Positions 1 through 6,354 are shown, counted from the stretch's first letter. The stretch is 6,569 nt of DNA from CAVVNN01 sp963749605 (GCA_963749605.1 CAVVNN010000001.1:1-6569); one strand, 5' to 3'. The notes: generated from the letters alone by a model not told the origin. Numbers and translations are program-made.

Positions 1-9
1 CGCATGGCT

Positions 10-870
10 CTACCGGTGGGTTGCTTCTCCGATTTCGACCATGAACTCGCGAACCAGATCTGCCGCCGGCTCAACATCGCCGATCGGAAAGTCCTCCTCG
101 GCTGCGAGTTTGGCGAAGGTTGCCGGCCAGCTGGGGTAGACGATCAGATCAGGTGGCCACTCATGAGTGCCGCGTCCGGCGAAGATCGCCAGGCACGCTT
201 CGCGGATCCGCTTGAGGTCCTCCTGCTCGAGAAGATCGCGAGCCAGAAGCAGATCCATGAGGTCGTGAACCCGCAGGTTCTCCTCTCCCTCCTGGGGAGG
301 GTGCGTGCAGGCGTGCAGCTTCTGCGCGATCAGGTAAGGCAGGCCGACGACCTTGATGCGCTCGGGACGCGGCAGGCCGAACTGGCCGATGTCGAAGGGC
401 TCGACTTCGTCGACATCGAGGACCTCCGCTGCCTCAGCCGGCGCCACCTCCAGCTGAACCTGTCCCCACCGCCTGCCCTTGAGGTCGATTGCGACGTTGA
501 CTCGGAAAGTGCTGGTTTCGCGAATCTCCGCCGGCTCTGCGCGGGAAAAGCTGAAGTCCTCAACACCGTCGGCAAGGGCATGGTCGAGCGCCTCCAGCCA
601 CTCGTCGAATCGGCCGCGGAAGACGGTGTCGAAGTCCTTGGTCGTGCGCGCCTTGAACCGCAGCCGCAGCTCCATCGAGACACCGCCCTTCACCAGGAAA
701 AGGGGCCCTCCTTCCTTCGTTTTCGCGTGATCCAAGACCAAGGCGACCAGCATGAAAGAGATCGCGCGCGTGACGCGACCCACGGGTTGGTCTGTGGAGT
801 CTGCGTAGGCCTGAACCCAGTCGCGCAGGACGCGGACGTTGTGAGGCGCCTTCTTCTTGGGGAAGCTCAT
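10..870 (-). CDS. abiEii: AbiEii/AbiGii-family nucleotidyltransferase toxin
   Basis: A 286-residue protein that looks complete. Residues 57-81 hold the family's nucleotidyltransferase signature: FLVKGG (57-63), then after a helix TTKDFD (76-81), whose D79 and D81 are the likely metal-binding acids. E141 in QLEV is a candidate third acid. A later block, IAQKLHA (181-187) followed by RVHDLMDLL (200-208), matches the conserved second half of AbiEii proteins (K184, R200, D203, D206). Known for the family: AbiEii is the toxin of type IV toxin-antitoxin systems and of phage abortive infection, acting in the cytoplasm. The related mycobacterial MenT enzymes add nucleotides to tRNA 3' ends. The start codon overlaps the end of the antitoxin gene by 4 bp (ATGA), so translational coupling is likely. 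The tRNA target is inference by homology. Family assignment is firm; activity cannot be judged. Confidence 0.88.
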   Translation of the reverse strand: MSFPKKKAPHNVRVLRDWVQAYADSTDQPVGRVTRAISFMLVALVLDHAKTKEGGPLFLVKGGVSMELRLRFKARTTKDFDTVFRGRFDEWLEALDHALADGVEDFSFSRAEPAEIRETSTFRVNVAIDLKGRRWGQVQLEVAPAEAAEVLDVDEVEPFDIGQFGLPRPERIKVVGLPYLIAQKLHACTHPPQEGEENLRVHDLMDLLLARDLLEQEDLKRIREACLAIFAGRGTHEWPPDLIVYPSWPATFAKLAAEEDFPIGDVEPAADLVREFMVEIGEATHR

Positions 871-1427
871 CGCTTCGCCGCGCCGATCAACTGCTCGTCG
901 AGCTGCTCGAGGTCGTCGCGTCGGATCAGTCCGCGTCGGCGGGCGGTGTCGACCGCCTGGCGGAGCAGATCGCCGCGCAGATGCGTCTCGATCCCGTCGA
1001 GGATCGCGCGCAGCGGCGTCACCACCGCGATGCCTTCGTGTCGTGTTACCTCGGCCGTGTCCAGGTTACGGCGATGGATCGCGTAGCGCGGCGGAACCCC
1101 GCGGTTGAGGCGGTAGGCCGTTGGGATGGTGATATGGATCTTCGCCGGGTTGACGTCACATAGCTCGTGCAGGTCCAGCGCCGTCTCGTGGGAGAGGACT
1201 CCCCTGCCGCGAGGCCAAAGCGTTGCCTCCATGAGCTGCTCCAAGCCGGTCGGGGCAACGACAGGCATCCGGTAGATGCCGTGGGCAACGCGCTGAGCAG
1301 CGCCGCGCCTGGCCATCTCGACAAGCCGGTGAGGATCCACGCCGTTCTCCTCGGCGTCCCAAGTTGTTACGTAGCCGTACTGGTCGAGGGCTATCTCGGC
1401 TAGGGCTTTGTAGATGCGTCCCGGCAT
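867..1427 (-). CDS. abiEi: AbiEi-family antitoxin / autorepressor
   Basis: A 186-residue protein, first gene of the minus-strand operon. The N-terminal part (about 1-56) is a winged helix-turn-helix of the AbiEi type, ending in the wing-like stretch QRVAHGIYRMP. The central block AVLSHETALDLHELC-like (77-90), PAKIHITIP (94-102) and the segment near 116-145 ending VVTPLRAILD are typical of the AbiEi C-terminal domain. Known for the family: AbiEi neutralises AbiEii without forming a stable complex and represses its own operon by binding inverted repeats in the promoter. Fitting this, an inverted repeat lies just upstream (arms 1453-1467 and 1491-1505). No clear Shine-Dalgarno precedes the ATG; the alternative start further upstream (1458) is in another frame and not protein-like. 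Confidence 0.86.
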   Translation of the reverse strand: MPGRIYKALAEIALDQYGYVTTWDAEENGVDPHRLVEMARRGAAQRVAHGIYRMPVVAPTGLEQLMEATLWPRGRGVLSHETALDLHELCDVNPAKIHITIPTAYRLNRGVPPRYAIHRRNLDTAEVTRHEGIAVVTPLRAILDGIETHLRGDLLRQAVDTARRRGLIRRDDLEQLDEQLIGAAKR

Positions 1428-1434
1428 TGCTCAT

Positions 1435-1513
1435 GTGCAAAACGTTGTTTTTTGCCACGTTTTACGCACTCAAGCATAGCAGGCGATGCGGCGCAAAGCG
1501 TGGCATTTTGCAC
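1435..1513 (-). promoter_or_regulatory. Candidate abiE promoter with inverted-repeat operator
   Basis: Two 15-base arms face each other: TGCCACGTTTTACGC at 1453-1467 on plus and TGCCACGCTTTGCGC at 1491-1505 on minus (13 of 15 identical, 23-base gap). A -10-like TATGCT sits between them on the minus strand (1473-1478); no convincing -35 is seen. A second, shorter dyad is AAAACGT (1439-1445) with ACGTTTT (1457-1463). GTGCAAAA also recurs, at 1435-1442 on plus and 1506-1513 on minus. AbiEi proteins are known to bind paired inverted repeats at their own promoter, so this is the natural operator candidate. AT content is visibly higher here than in the flanking genes. Protein binding is inference. 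Confidence 0.55.
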
Positions 1514-1528
1514 CGGTTTCTACATCTA

Positions 1529-1566
1529 GTCTCGATGAGCTGGCAGGCGGGTAGCCTTCCGCTCCG
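1529..1566 (+). promoter_or_regulatory. Candidate leaderless promoter of rmlA
   Basis: TAGCCT at 1552-1557 fits the TANNNT -10 pattern and ends 8 bases before the GTG start codon at 1566, so transcription would begin at or next to the start codon. There is no Shine-Dalgarno at usable distance; the only purine-rich run, GGCGGG (1547-1551 region), is too far upstream. The -35 position, near 1529-1534, is not a recognisable consensus. The same hexamer occurs upstream of both rmlD starts. Judged from pattern only. Confidence 0.4.
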
Positions 1567-2639
1567 TGGATGACCTCAAGGGACTGATCCTCTCCGGCGG
1601 CGCGGGCACCCGGCTGCGGCCGATCACGCACACCTCGGCGAAGCAGCTCGTGCCGGTCGCCAACAAGCCCGTGCTGTTCTACGGGATCGAGGCGCTGGTC
1701 GACGCCGGGGTCACCGAGATCGGGATCATCATCGCGCCCGAGACCGGCGATGAGATCCGCAAGGCCGTGGGGGACGGCTCGGCCTTCGGGGCGCAGATCA
1801 CCTACATCGTCCAGGACGAGCCCGCCGGCCTCGCCCACGCGGTGCTCACCGCCGAGGAGTTCATCGGTGGCTCTCCCTTCGTCATGTACCTGGGGGATAA
1901 CCTGCTCCGCGACGGCCTGCGCGGCCTCGTCTCCACCTTCCGCGAGGACGAGCCCGATGCGCTGATCCTCCTCACTCCGGTCGAGGACCCCAGCTCCTAC
2001 GGGGTCGCCGAGCTCGACGGCGAGCGGATTGTGCGGCTGGTCGAGAAGCCCAAAGACCCGCCCTCCAACCTCGCCCTGGTCGGCGTCTACCTCTTCGGCC
2101 CCCCGATCTTCGACGCCGCCCGCGCGCTGGAGCCCTCCTGGCGCGGCGAGTTGGAGATCACGGAGGCGATCCAGGGCCTGATCGAGGACGGCCACCGCGT
2201 GCAGTCGGAGGTCGTGACCGGCTGGTGGAAGGACACCGGCCAGCTCGCCGACATGCTGGAGGCCAACCGGCTGGTGCTGGAGGAGCTGGAGACCCGTATC
2301 GACGGCGACACCGACGACTCGCGCATCGAGGGCCGCGTCGTCGTCGAGGCGGGCGCCAAGGTCGTCGGCTCGGTCGTCCGCGGCCCGGTCGTGATCGGCG
2401 CCGGCGCCTGCATCGAGGACGCCTACGTCGGCCCCTACACCTCCGTCGGCGAGGACGTCCACATCCGCCGCTCCGAAGTCGAGCACTCGATCGTCCTCGC
2501 CGGCTCGGTGGTCGAAGACCTGGGCACTCGCATGGAGGCGAGCCTGCTCGGCCGCAACGTCAAGCTCACCCGCAGCGACGGAATGCCGAAGACGCTGCGC
2601 CTCCTGGTCGGCGACAACTGCGAGATCGAAATCGTCTAG
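1566..2639 (+). CDS. rmlA: Glucose-1-phosphate thymidylyltransferase, long form
   Basis: A 357-residue enzyme, the usual length of long-form RmlA/StrD proteins. It forms dTDP-glucose and pyrophosphate from dTTP and glucose-1-phosphate, the first step toward dTDP-rhamnose and other dTDP-deoxysugars, in the cytoplasm. The nucleotide-binding signature GGAGTRLRPIT is at 11-21, followed by K26 in AKQLVP. QDEPAGLAHAV (83-93), LGDN with D111, YGV (145-147), VEKP (159-162), GVYLF (173-177), ELEITE (195-200) and WWKDTG (220-225) are all in the expected order. Residues from about 250 form a left-handed beta-helix-like tail, as in the long form. The start is GTG; the overlapping ATG at 1570 is out of frame. 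The membrane-protein gene follows after 6 bp, so the two are probably cotranscribed. The last 92 codons are repeated almost exactly at 4930-5208. Confidence 0.92.
   Translation: MDDLKGLILSGGAGTRLRPITHTSAKQLVPVANKPVLFYGIEALVDAGVTEIGIIIAPETGDEIRKAVGDGSAFGAQITYIVQDEPAGLAHAVLTAEEFIGGSPFVMYLGDNLLRDGLRGLVSTFREDEPDALILLTPVEDPSSYGVAELDGERIVRLVEKPKDPPSNLALVGVYLFGPPIFDAARALEPSWRGELEITEAIQGLIEDGHRVQSEVVTGWWKDTGQLADMLEANRLVLEELETRIDGDTDDSRIEGRVVVEAGAKVVGSVVRGPVVIGAGACIEDAYVGPYTSVGEDVHIRRSEVEHSIVLAGSVVEDLGTRMEASLLGRNVKLTRSDGMPKTLRLLVGDNCEIEIV
2361..2639 (+). repeat. Direct repeat, copy 1 (3' end of rmlA)
   Basis: Codons 266 to stop of rmlA. Matches 4930-5208 over 279 bases with four differences: 2381 C/T, 2582 A/G, 2628 G/C and 2630 A/G. 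Two are silent (R272, G339) and the last two together change E355 to Q. Same orientation, offset 2569 bp. Confidence 0.95.
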
Positions 2640-2645
2640 CGGGGA

Positions 2646-4359
2646 GTGGCCGGGGTGATCTCCGAGCGACTGCGCTTTCACTGGCACTGGGCGATTCCGG
2701 CGGTCGTCCTGATAGCTCTGGCGGCGCCGCTGGCAAGCGAGCGCTCCTTCTCCTCGGACTGGGGCAATCACCTCTGGCTGGTCTACGCACAGGGCGAGAA
2801 CATCCGCCACCTCGGCCTGCCCAGCTACTACCTGCAGTCCGACCTCGGTGCTTTCTACCCGTACTACGCCTTCTACGGCGGCACCCTCTACGCGGTTCTC
2901 GGTTTCGGCTCCTGGCTGGTCAGCGCCAACGCTTCCGTGATCGTCGCCTCCATCCTCTGCCTCGCGGCCGCCTACCTGGGCTGGACGTGGATTGCGGTCC
3001 AGGCCGAGATTCGCGGTTGGCTGATCCAGGTCCCCGGCCTCCTCGCCGTCACCGCCCCCTACGCGGTGAGCAACGTCTACGGTCGCGGCGGCATCCCGGA
3101 GATGGTCGCCTGCTCGATGATCTCGCTGGTTGCCGCCAGCGGGATCAGCCTGTTCCGCGCCAAACGGGTCCGGCTGCTGCCAGCGATCGCGTTCGTCGTC
3201 GGGCTCGTCTTCCTCACCGGGTCGCACGTGCTGACGATGGTCTGGGGCGTGACCTTCCTCGTCTTCGTCGGGGCGATCATGGTCGCTTGCGACTGGCGCT
3301 CCGCCCGCCGGCACGCGCGGCGCGGGCTGCGGCTGCTCTGGCTCACCCTGCTAGGCCTTGCGATCAACGCCTGGATCCTCGTGCCCGTGCTGCTGTACCA
3401 CGGCCGGGTGCAGGAGGGCGGTCCCGACCCGCTTTCGCAGCTCGAATACACTGATCACACCCAGCTTTTCAGCCTCTTTCGCGACGGCGCCCACCTGAAC
3501 CCGGTCGTCAATGGCGACATCAACGCCCAGCTGCCGGTGCTGATGATCTTTTGGACGATCGCCTTCGGCGCCTTCTTCTGGTCCTACCTCGAGCCCCGAG
3601 CGCAAGCGGCTTGCGGCCGGGCTGGCGCTTCTCAGCAGCGCCTTCTTGTTGCTGATCATGGCGCCGTCGTTGATCGAACGGTTGCCCAGCTTCCTCGCCT
3701 ATATCCAGTTTCCGTACCGCCTCCTGACCTATCTCAATTTCGTTCTGGTCGGGGTCACGACCCTGGCTATCGCCGCGATGCAGCGAGCTGGTGCTGCGGT
3801 GCGGGTGCCGGCCGCACTACTCGCGATCGTCGCCGCGATCAGCTTCTACGCCGCGGTCAAGCAGAACTCCGAAGTGCGCTCCTGGCTACCCGACCGCGCC
3901 GCAGCGGTCGCCTCGGCAAGCAAGCCCCCGAAAAGCTGGTACGCGTTCGTGCAGTTCGGCGATGCCTCGGCACCGGTCGTGCAGCCGACCCTCTCCGGCG
4001 TCCTCGAAGTTCCGGTCGAAGAGGGAATTCGAGACAGCTACACGCTCACCGTCCCGCCGGGGAAGGGCGGCACGGTGCTGACCAACGTCGTAACCGGGAC
4101 GTACTTCGTCGAAGCCAGCGGCGCGGAGCCGGTCGGTCGAGACAAAGACGGCAATATGGTCGTCAAGCTGCCGGCCTCCGACAACCCGCGTGAGGTTACC
4201 TTCCAGGCCCACTGGGGCACCGGTGTGAACATCGGCATCTGGATCACGGTGGCAGCGCTCGCGACCTCCGCCTTCGCCTTCGCTTGGGCGCTCGCCGACC
4301 GCGACCGCCTCGCGCGCCTCCGTCGTGGCCTCCCAGCGGTGCGCTCGCGGGACGATTAG
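2646..4359 (+). pseudogene. Polytopic membrane protein, PTPS-related/YfhO-like (GT-C-like), frameshifted
   Basis: Two reading frames join into one protein of about 570 residues. The first (from 2646) stays membrane-protein-like up to SYLEP, codons 313-317; the natural continuation ERKRLAAGLALL lies one base forward from 3598. Removing one C from the CCCC run at 3594-3597 restores a single frame to the TAG at 4357-4359. About 11 hydrophobic segments are visible, for example WAIPAVVLIALAAPLA near residue 15, several between 70 and 250, and one close to the C-terminus, with a beta-rich soluble stretch before the last helix. The DWGNHLW block followed by DLGAFYPYYAFYGG resembles the first loop of PTPS-related/YfhO-like membrane proteins, thought to be GT-C-type glycosyltransferases using lipid-linked sugars at the outer face. 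Substrate is unknown. GTG at 2646 is the first start; GTG at 2655, with GGGGAG 8 bases before it, has the better ribosome site. The defect may be a real mutation or a sequencing error. Confidence 0.75.
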
Positions 4360-4392
4360 CCTGTGCCGGCGTGTCCGACCTAGCCGCAAGCT

Positions 4393-4429
4393 CGCGCTGA
4401 TGAAGCTCGTGTCGTGAAGCTTCAGCGCG
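4393..4429 (+). terminator. Hairpin after the membrane-protein gene, possible terminator
   Basis: CGCGCTGA (4393-4400) pairs with TCAGCGCG (4422-4429). The interior also holds TGAAGCT twice (4401-4407 and 4415-4421), and an alternative pairing GAAGCT/AGCTTC extends the stem with a small bulge. It lies 33 bp after the stop codon. Only a short T run follows (CTTTGG at 4436-4441), so intrinsic termination is uncertain. Confidence 0.4.
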
Positions 4430-4627
4430 CAGCGGCTTTGGCATAGAGGAACTCCAGTAGCGGTTACGCTCGGTTGAGCATGACGCCGTCGACCTCGCTC
4501 GTGCCGAGGGCGCCAACAACGCCGACATCGTCGCGGGTCGCGCGAATCTAGTTCAGACTTGCTGCGTGCGGGCCTTTCGGCTCCGAGAAAGGGTTGCAGG
4601 CGCGTATCGCGCATGATCGTCCGATCC

Positions 4628-4666
4628 CGCTCCCAATCTGTCAGCCCCTCGCTCCCAATCTGTCAG
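4628..4666. repeat. 17-bp tandem-spaced direct repeat, IS-end-like
   Basis: CGCTCCCAATCTGTCAG occurs at 4628-4644 and again at 4650-4666, period 22 bp, the gap being CCCCT. On the minus strand it reads CTGACAGATTGGGAGCG. Paired short repeats of this kind with a TGACA..ATTGGGA core recall the repeated terminal sequences of IS21-type elements (inference from memory). No transposase is recognisable and no matching opposite end is visible in the window. Confidence 0.5.
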
Positions 4667-4710
4667 GGTCCATCGACAAGCGCGGTGCCACTGGCAAGCC
4701 TGTGGAGCGA

Positions 4711-4760
4711 CTAGCCTGTCGCGCGGTGCGCGACTTCGAGCTGAAACACACGGCGGTCCG
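4711..4760 (+). promoter_or_regulatory. Leader of the rmlD fragment with TAGCCTGT motif
   Basis: TAGCCTGT at 4711-4718 lies 42 bases before the ATG at 4761. The same octamer lies at 6496-6503, 40 bases before the second rmlD ATG. In both leaders a GTG..GAC(C/T)TCGA-like block follows at similar distance. TAGCCT fits an actinobacterial -10; a possible -35 is CTGGCA (4690-4695). The purine-rich GGCGG before the ATG is a modest ribosome site. Confidence 0.35.
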
Positions 4761-4929
4761 ATGAAGCTGCTGGTCACAGGGGCGGCCGGGATGCTCGGCC
4801 GCGAAGTCGTGCTCGCCGCCGGCAACGCCGGCCACGACGTGATCGGCTTCGGCCACTCCGAGCTCGACGTCACCGACGCCGCCGCGGTCGAGCGCAAGCT
4901 CGACCTCGAGCGCCCCGACGTCGTCATCA
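4761..4929 (+). pseudogene. rmlD: 5' fragment of dTDP-4-dehydrorhamnose reductase (rmlD)
   Basis: The first 56 codons read as the start of an RmlD-type short-chain reductase. MKLLVTGAAGMLGREV carries the Rossmann GxxGxxG motif (G7, G10, G13), and SELDVTD (34-40) and PDVVI (52-56) are family hallmarks. A full RmlD is about 280-300 residues and should continue with an NCAAYTxVD-like block; instead the sequence switches at 4930 to the 3' end of an rmlA, out of frame. The frame runs on to 5282 for 173 codons in all, but everything after codon 56 is arginine-rich out-of-frame translation. The catalytic Y-x3-K region is absent, so no reductase activity is expected. A second rmlD start, 23 of 26 bases alike, begins at 6544. 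Confidence 0.85.
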
Positions 4930-5208
4930 GTCGTCGGCTCGGTCGTCCGTGGCCCGGTCGTGATCGGCGCCGGCGCCTGCATCGAGGACGCCTACGTCGG
5001 CCCCTACACCTCCGTCGGCGAGGACGTCCACATCCGCCGCTCCGAAGTCGAGCACTCGATCGTCCTCGCCGGCTCGGTGGTCGAAGACCTGGGCACTCGC
5101 ATGGAGGCGAGCCTGCTCGGCCGCAACGTCAAGCTCACCCGCAGCGACGGGATGCCGAAGACGCTGCGCCTCCTGGTCGGCGACAACTGCGAGATCCAGA
5201 TCGTCTAG
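4930..5208 (+). pseudogene. rmlA: 3' fragment of rmlA (duplicate of 2361-2639)
   Basis: Codons 266 to stop of an rmlA, covering most of the C-terminal beta-helix-like tail and none of the catalytic domain. 275 of 279 bases equal the upstream gene; the only amino-acid change is E355 to Q. It lies one frame away from the rmlD fragment before it, so no full fusion protein is made. A GTG at 4960 could start an 82-residue product of the tail alone, but no ribosome site supports it. Identity to the intact gene ends one base after the TAG; the sequences beyond are unrelated. It is probably a relic of recombination or of a lost second rmlA. Confidence 0.92.
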
Positions 5209-5209
5209 C

Positions 5210-5835
5210 TCAGCCGCTTGCGGGCCCGGCCGCGATGACCGCCGCGATTCTCGGTTTCACGACAAGTTCCACGCGCGCTTGAGTCTCAGGGCTGGAGGGG
5301 AGAGCCCCCTCTATCCCGCTGTCGAAGAGTGGATGCAGTGACAGCTCCCGGAGTTGGCTGGCGATGTACCGACGCAATGGCTCTGGCGCAGTTGCGATCT
5401 CGCTGGGCAGCTCGTCACGGCCGTCAATCAAGGCGGCGGAAGCACCCGTATTGCCTTTCCGGAGGGCAGTGCCACCTCGACTGCATGAGGGAACGCCTCT
5501 GAGTGCCATCGGTTCTCGAAGCCGAGGATCGATGCCTCGGTTGGCATCACATCAAGGAGGAGACCTGACTCTGGTTGCTTGAAGCGGCAGATAACGCCGC
5601 TCTCTTGGTCGTTCTCGAACCCGATCTCCCTCACCCGCGCCTCGAAGCGATAGAAGTCCCTCCGGGTGGCGATCTCGACGATCACGTCGATGTCGTCGGT
5701 GGGTCGAAATTCCGGCGCCGCCTCATCCGTGATCCACAGCTCGACAGTGGCGCCGCCGACGAAGACGACCTCGGCGAGTAGATGGCCGAGGTGCTTGGCG
5801 GCAAGCTCGAGCATCCTGATGTTTTCGAGGTTCAC
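5210..5835 (-). pseudogene. Nucleotidyltransferase (AbiEii-like toxin partner), internally deleted
   Basis: Read from 5835, the first 135 codons form the N-terminal half of a nucleotidyltransferase: VVFVGGATVEL (23-33), TDDIDVIVE (46-54; D48 and D50 likely metal ligands) and LLLDVMP (92-98; D95 likely third acid). After IRVLPPP it meets TGA at 5428-5430. The C-terminal half continues in another frame from about 5434, starting AALIDGRDELPSEI, down to TGA at 5210-5212. In this family the two parts are normally joined by a KLEAF..RG..D...S.DLEDI-like segment of roughly 25-30 residues (from memory), which is absent here. A deletion that also shifts the frame is the simplest explanation. The start overlaps the upstream regulator gene by 4 bp, a toxin-antitoxin-like layout. 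The truncated N-terminal half keeps the catalytic acids and might still be made. Confidence 0.8.
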
Positions 5836-6347
5836 GCCGGCGCACCGGGGTCGAGGCGCTTTTCGAGCTCTTTAACGGCCAGCCCCCGCTCGCGGGCGTT
5901 GCCGATTCGGATCGCATCGAACAGAGCAAGCAGTTCACCGAGCTGCCGATCGCGACGAGCGGCTTCAGGAACCACCGGATGCAGAGGCTCGAGCGCTATG
6001 CCGCGCACCTTGCCCCGGGCGTGTGGCCAGACGGGGACATTCTCCTGCGCAGAGGAGAGGAGATCCGCCAGCGGCGCAGCGGCCCAGGCGGTCGGTAGCC
6101 CTCGGGCCTCGCCCTGTCTGACCGCAGGGAAGACATACTTGGCGCCGTGGGCCAGGAACTCGAGCAGGGCGGCACGGTTGACGGCCTTGCGACGAGAGTC
6201 GTATAGGCCCGACTTCTGAGCACGGTTGAGGCTGCGATGAATTGCAGAGGGGCTCAGGTCGAGTTCCGCGGCGATCTTCTCGAAGGTCCATCCAGGCCGC
6301 TGGCCCGACAGCTTCAATAGCACGACGATGTCCTGAGGCTTGGGCAT
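5832..6347 (-). CDS. Winged-helix regulator / putative antitoxin partner of the NTase
   Basis: A 171-residue protein. Residues 8-49 form a helix-turn-helix of MarR/IclR-like shape: KIAAELDLSPSAIHRSLNRAQKSGL (24-48) contains the turn and recognition helix. A middle block, LLEFLAHGAKYVFPA (61-75) then RGLPTAWAAAPL (82-93) and VPVWPHARGKVRGIALEPLHPVVPEAA (104-130), resembles a conserved uncharacterised family found next to nucleotidyltransferase genes; this recognition is from memory. I chose the ATG at 6347 because a -10-like TATTCT ends 8 bases before it and a palindrome lies over the promoter. The in-frame upstream ATG at 6473 would read through both and adds 42 unconserved-looking residues. 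No Shine-Dalgarno is seen, so translation is probably leaderless. Its likely job is to repress its own operon and restrain the NTase. Function is inferred from context. Confidence 0.75.
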   Translation of the reverse strand: MPKPQDIVVLLKLSGQRPGWTFEKIAAELDLSPSAIHRSLNRAQKSGLYDSRRKAVNRAALLEFLAHGAKYVFPAVRQGEARGLPTAWAAAPLADLLSSAQENVPVWPHARGKVRGIALEPLHPVVPEAARRDRQLGELLALFDAIRIGNARERGLAVKELEKRLDPGAPA

Positions 6348-6354
6348 GGAGCTA

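Larger units (their letters stand above)
4360..4760. other. Intergenic stretch of about 400 bp with relics
   Basis: No convincing gene on either strand. It contains a hairpin directly after the membrane-protein gene (4393-4429), a small dyad CCTTTC/GAAAGG (4573-4592), a GCGCG/CGCGC dyad around 4600-4612, a 17-bp direct repeat (4628-4666) and the leader of the rmlD fragment. A minus-strand reading frame from 4614 starts MRDTRLQPFLGAERPARSK and is faintly like a transposase N-terminus, but it decays into arginine-rich sequence and runs into the antisense of the membrane-protein gene, so I do not call it. The stretch is best read as eroded, possibly a mobile-element remnant. Confidence 0.5.

Noticed and set aside
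4..1086. Long plus-strand frame (360 codons) opposite the abiE genes
   Set aside because: It is antisense to two clearly recognised genes, has no family-like motifs and its length is expected from GC-rich codon bias.
1470..3314. 614-codon minus-strand frame opposite rmlA and the membrane-protein gene
   Set aside because: Composition is rich in D, G, R and A, as expected for the reverse of a GC-rich gene, with no domain; the plus strand carries all conserved motifs.
2225..3454. 409-codon plus-strand frame overlapping rmlA and the membrane-protein gene
   Set aside because: An arginine- and proline-rich shifted reading of real genes.
4477..4558. Plus-strand reading EHDAVDLARAEGANNADIVAGRANL as a gene fragment
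   Set aside because: Protein-like in composition but too short, with no start and no family I can name.
3886..4614. Minus-strand frame starting MRDTRLQPFLGAERPARSK, considered as an ISL3-like transposase start
   Set aside because: Only the first few residues look suggestive; no zinc-finger spacing or catalytic DDE is seen, and most of it is antisense to the membrane-protein gene.
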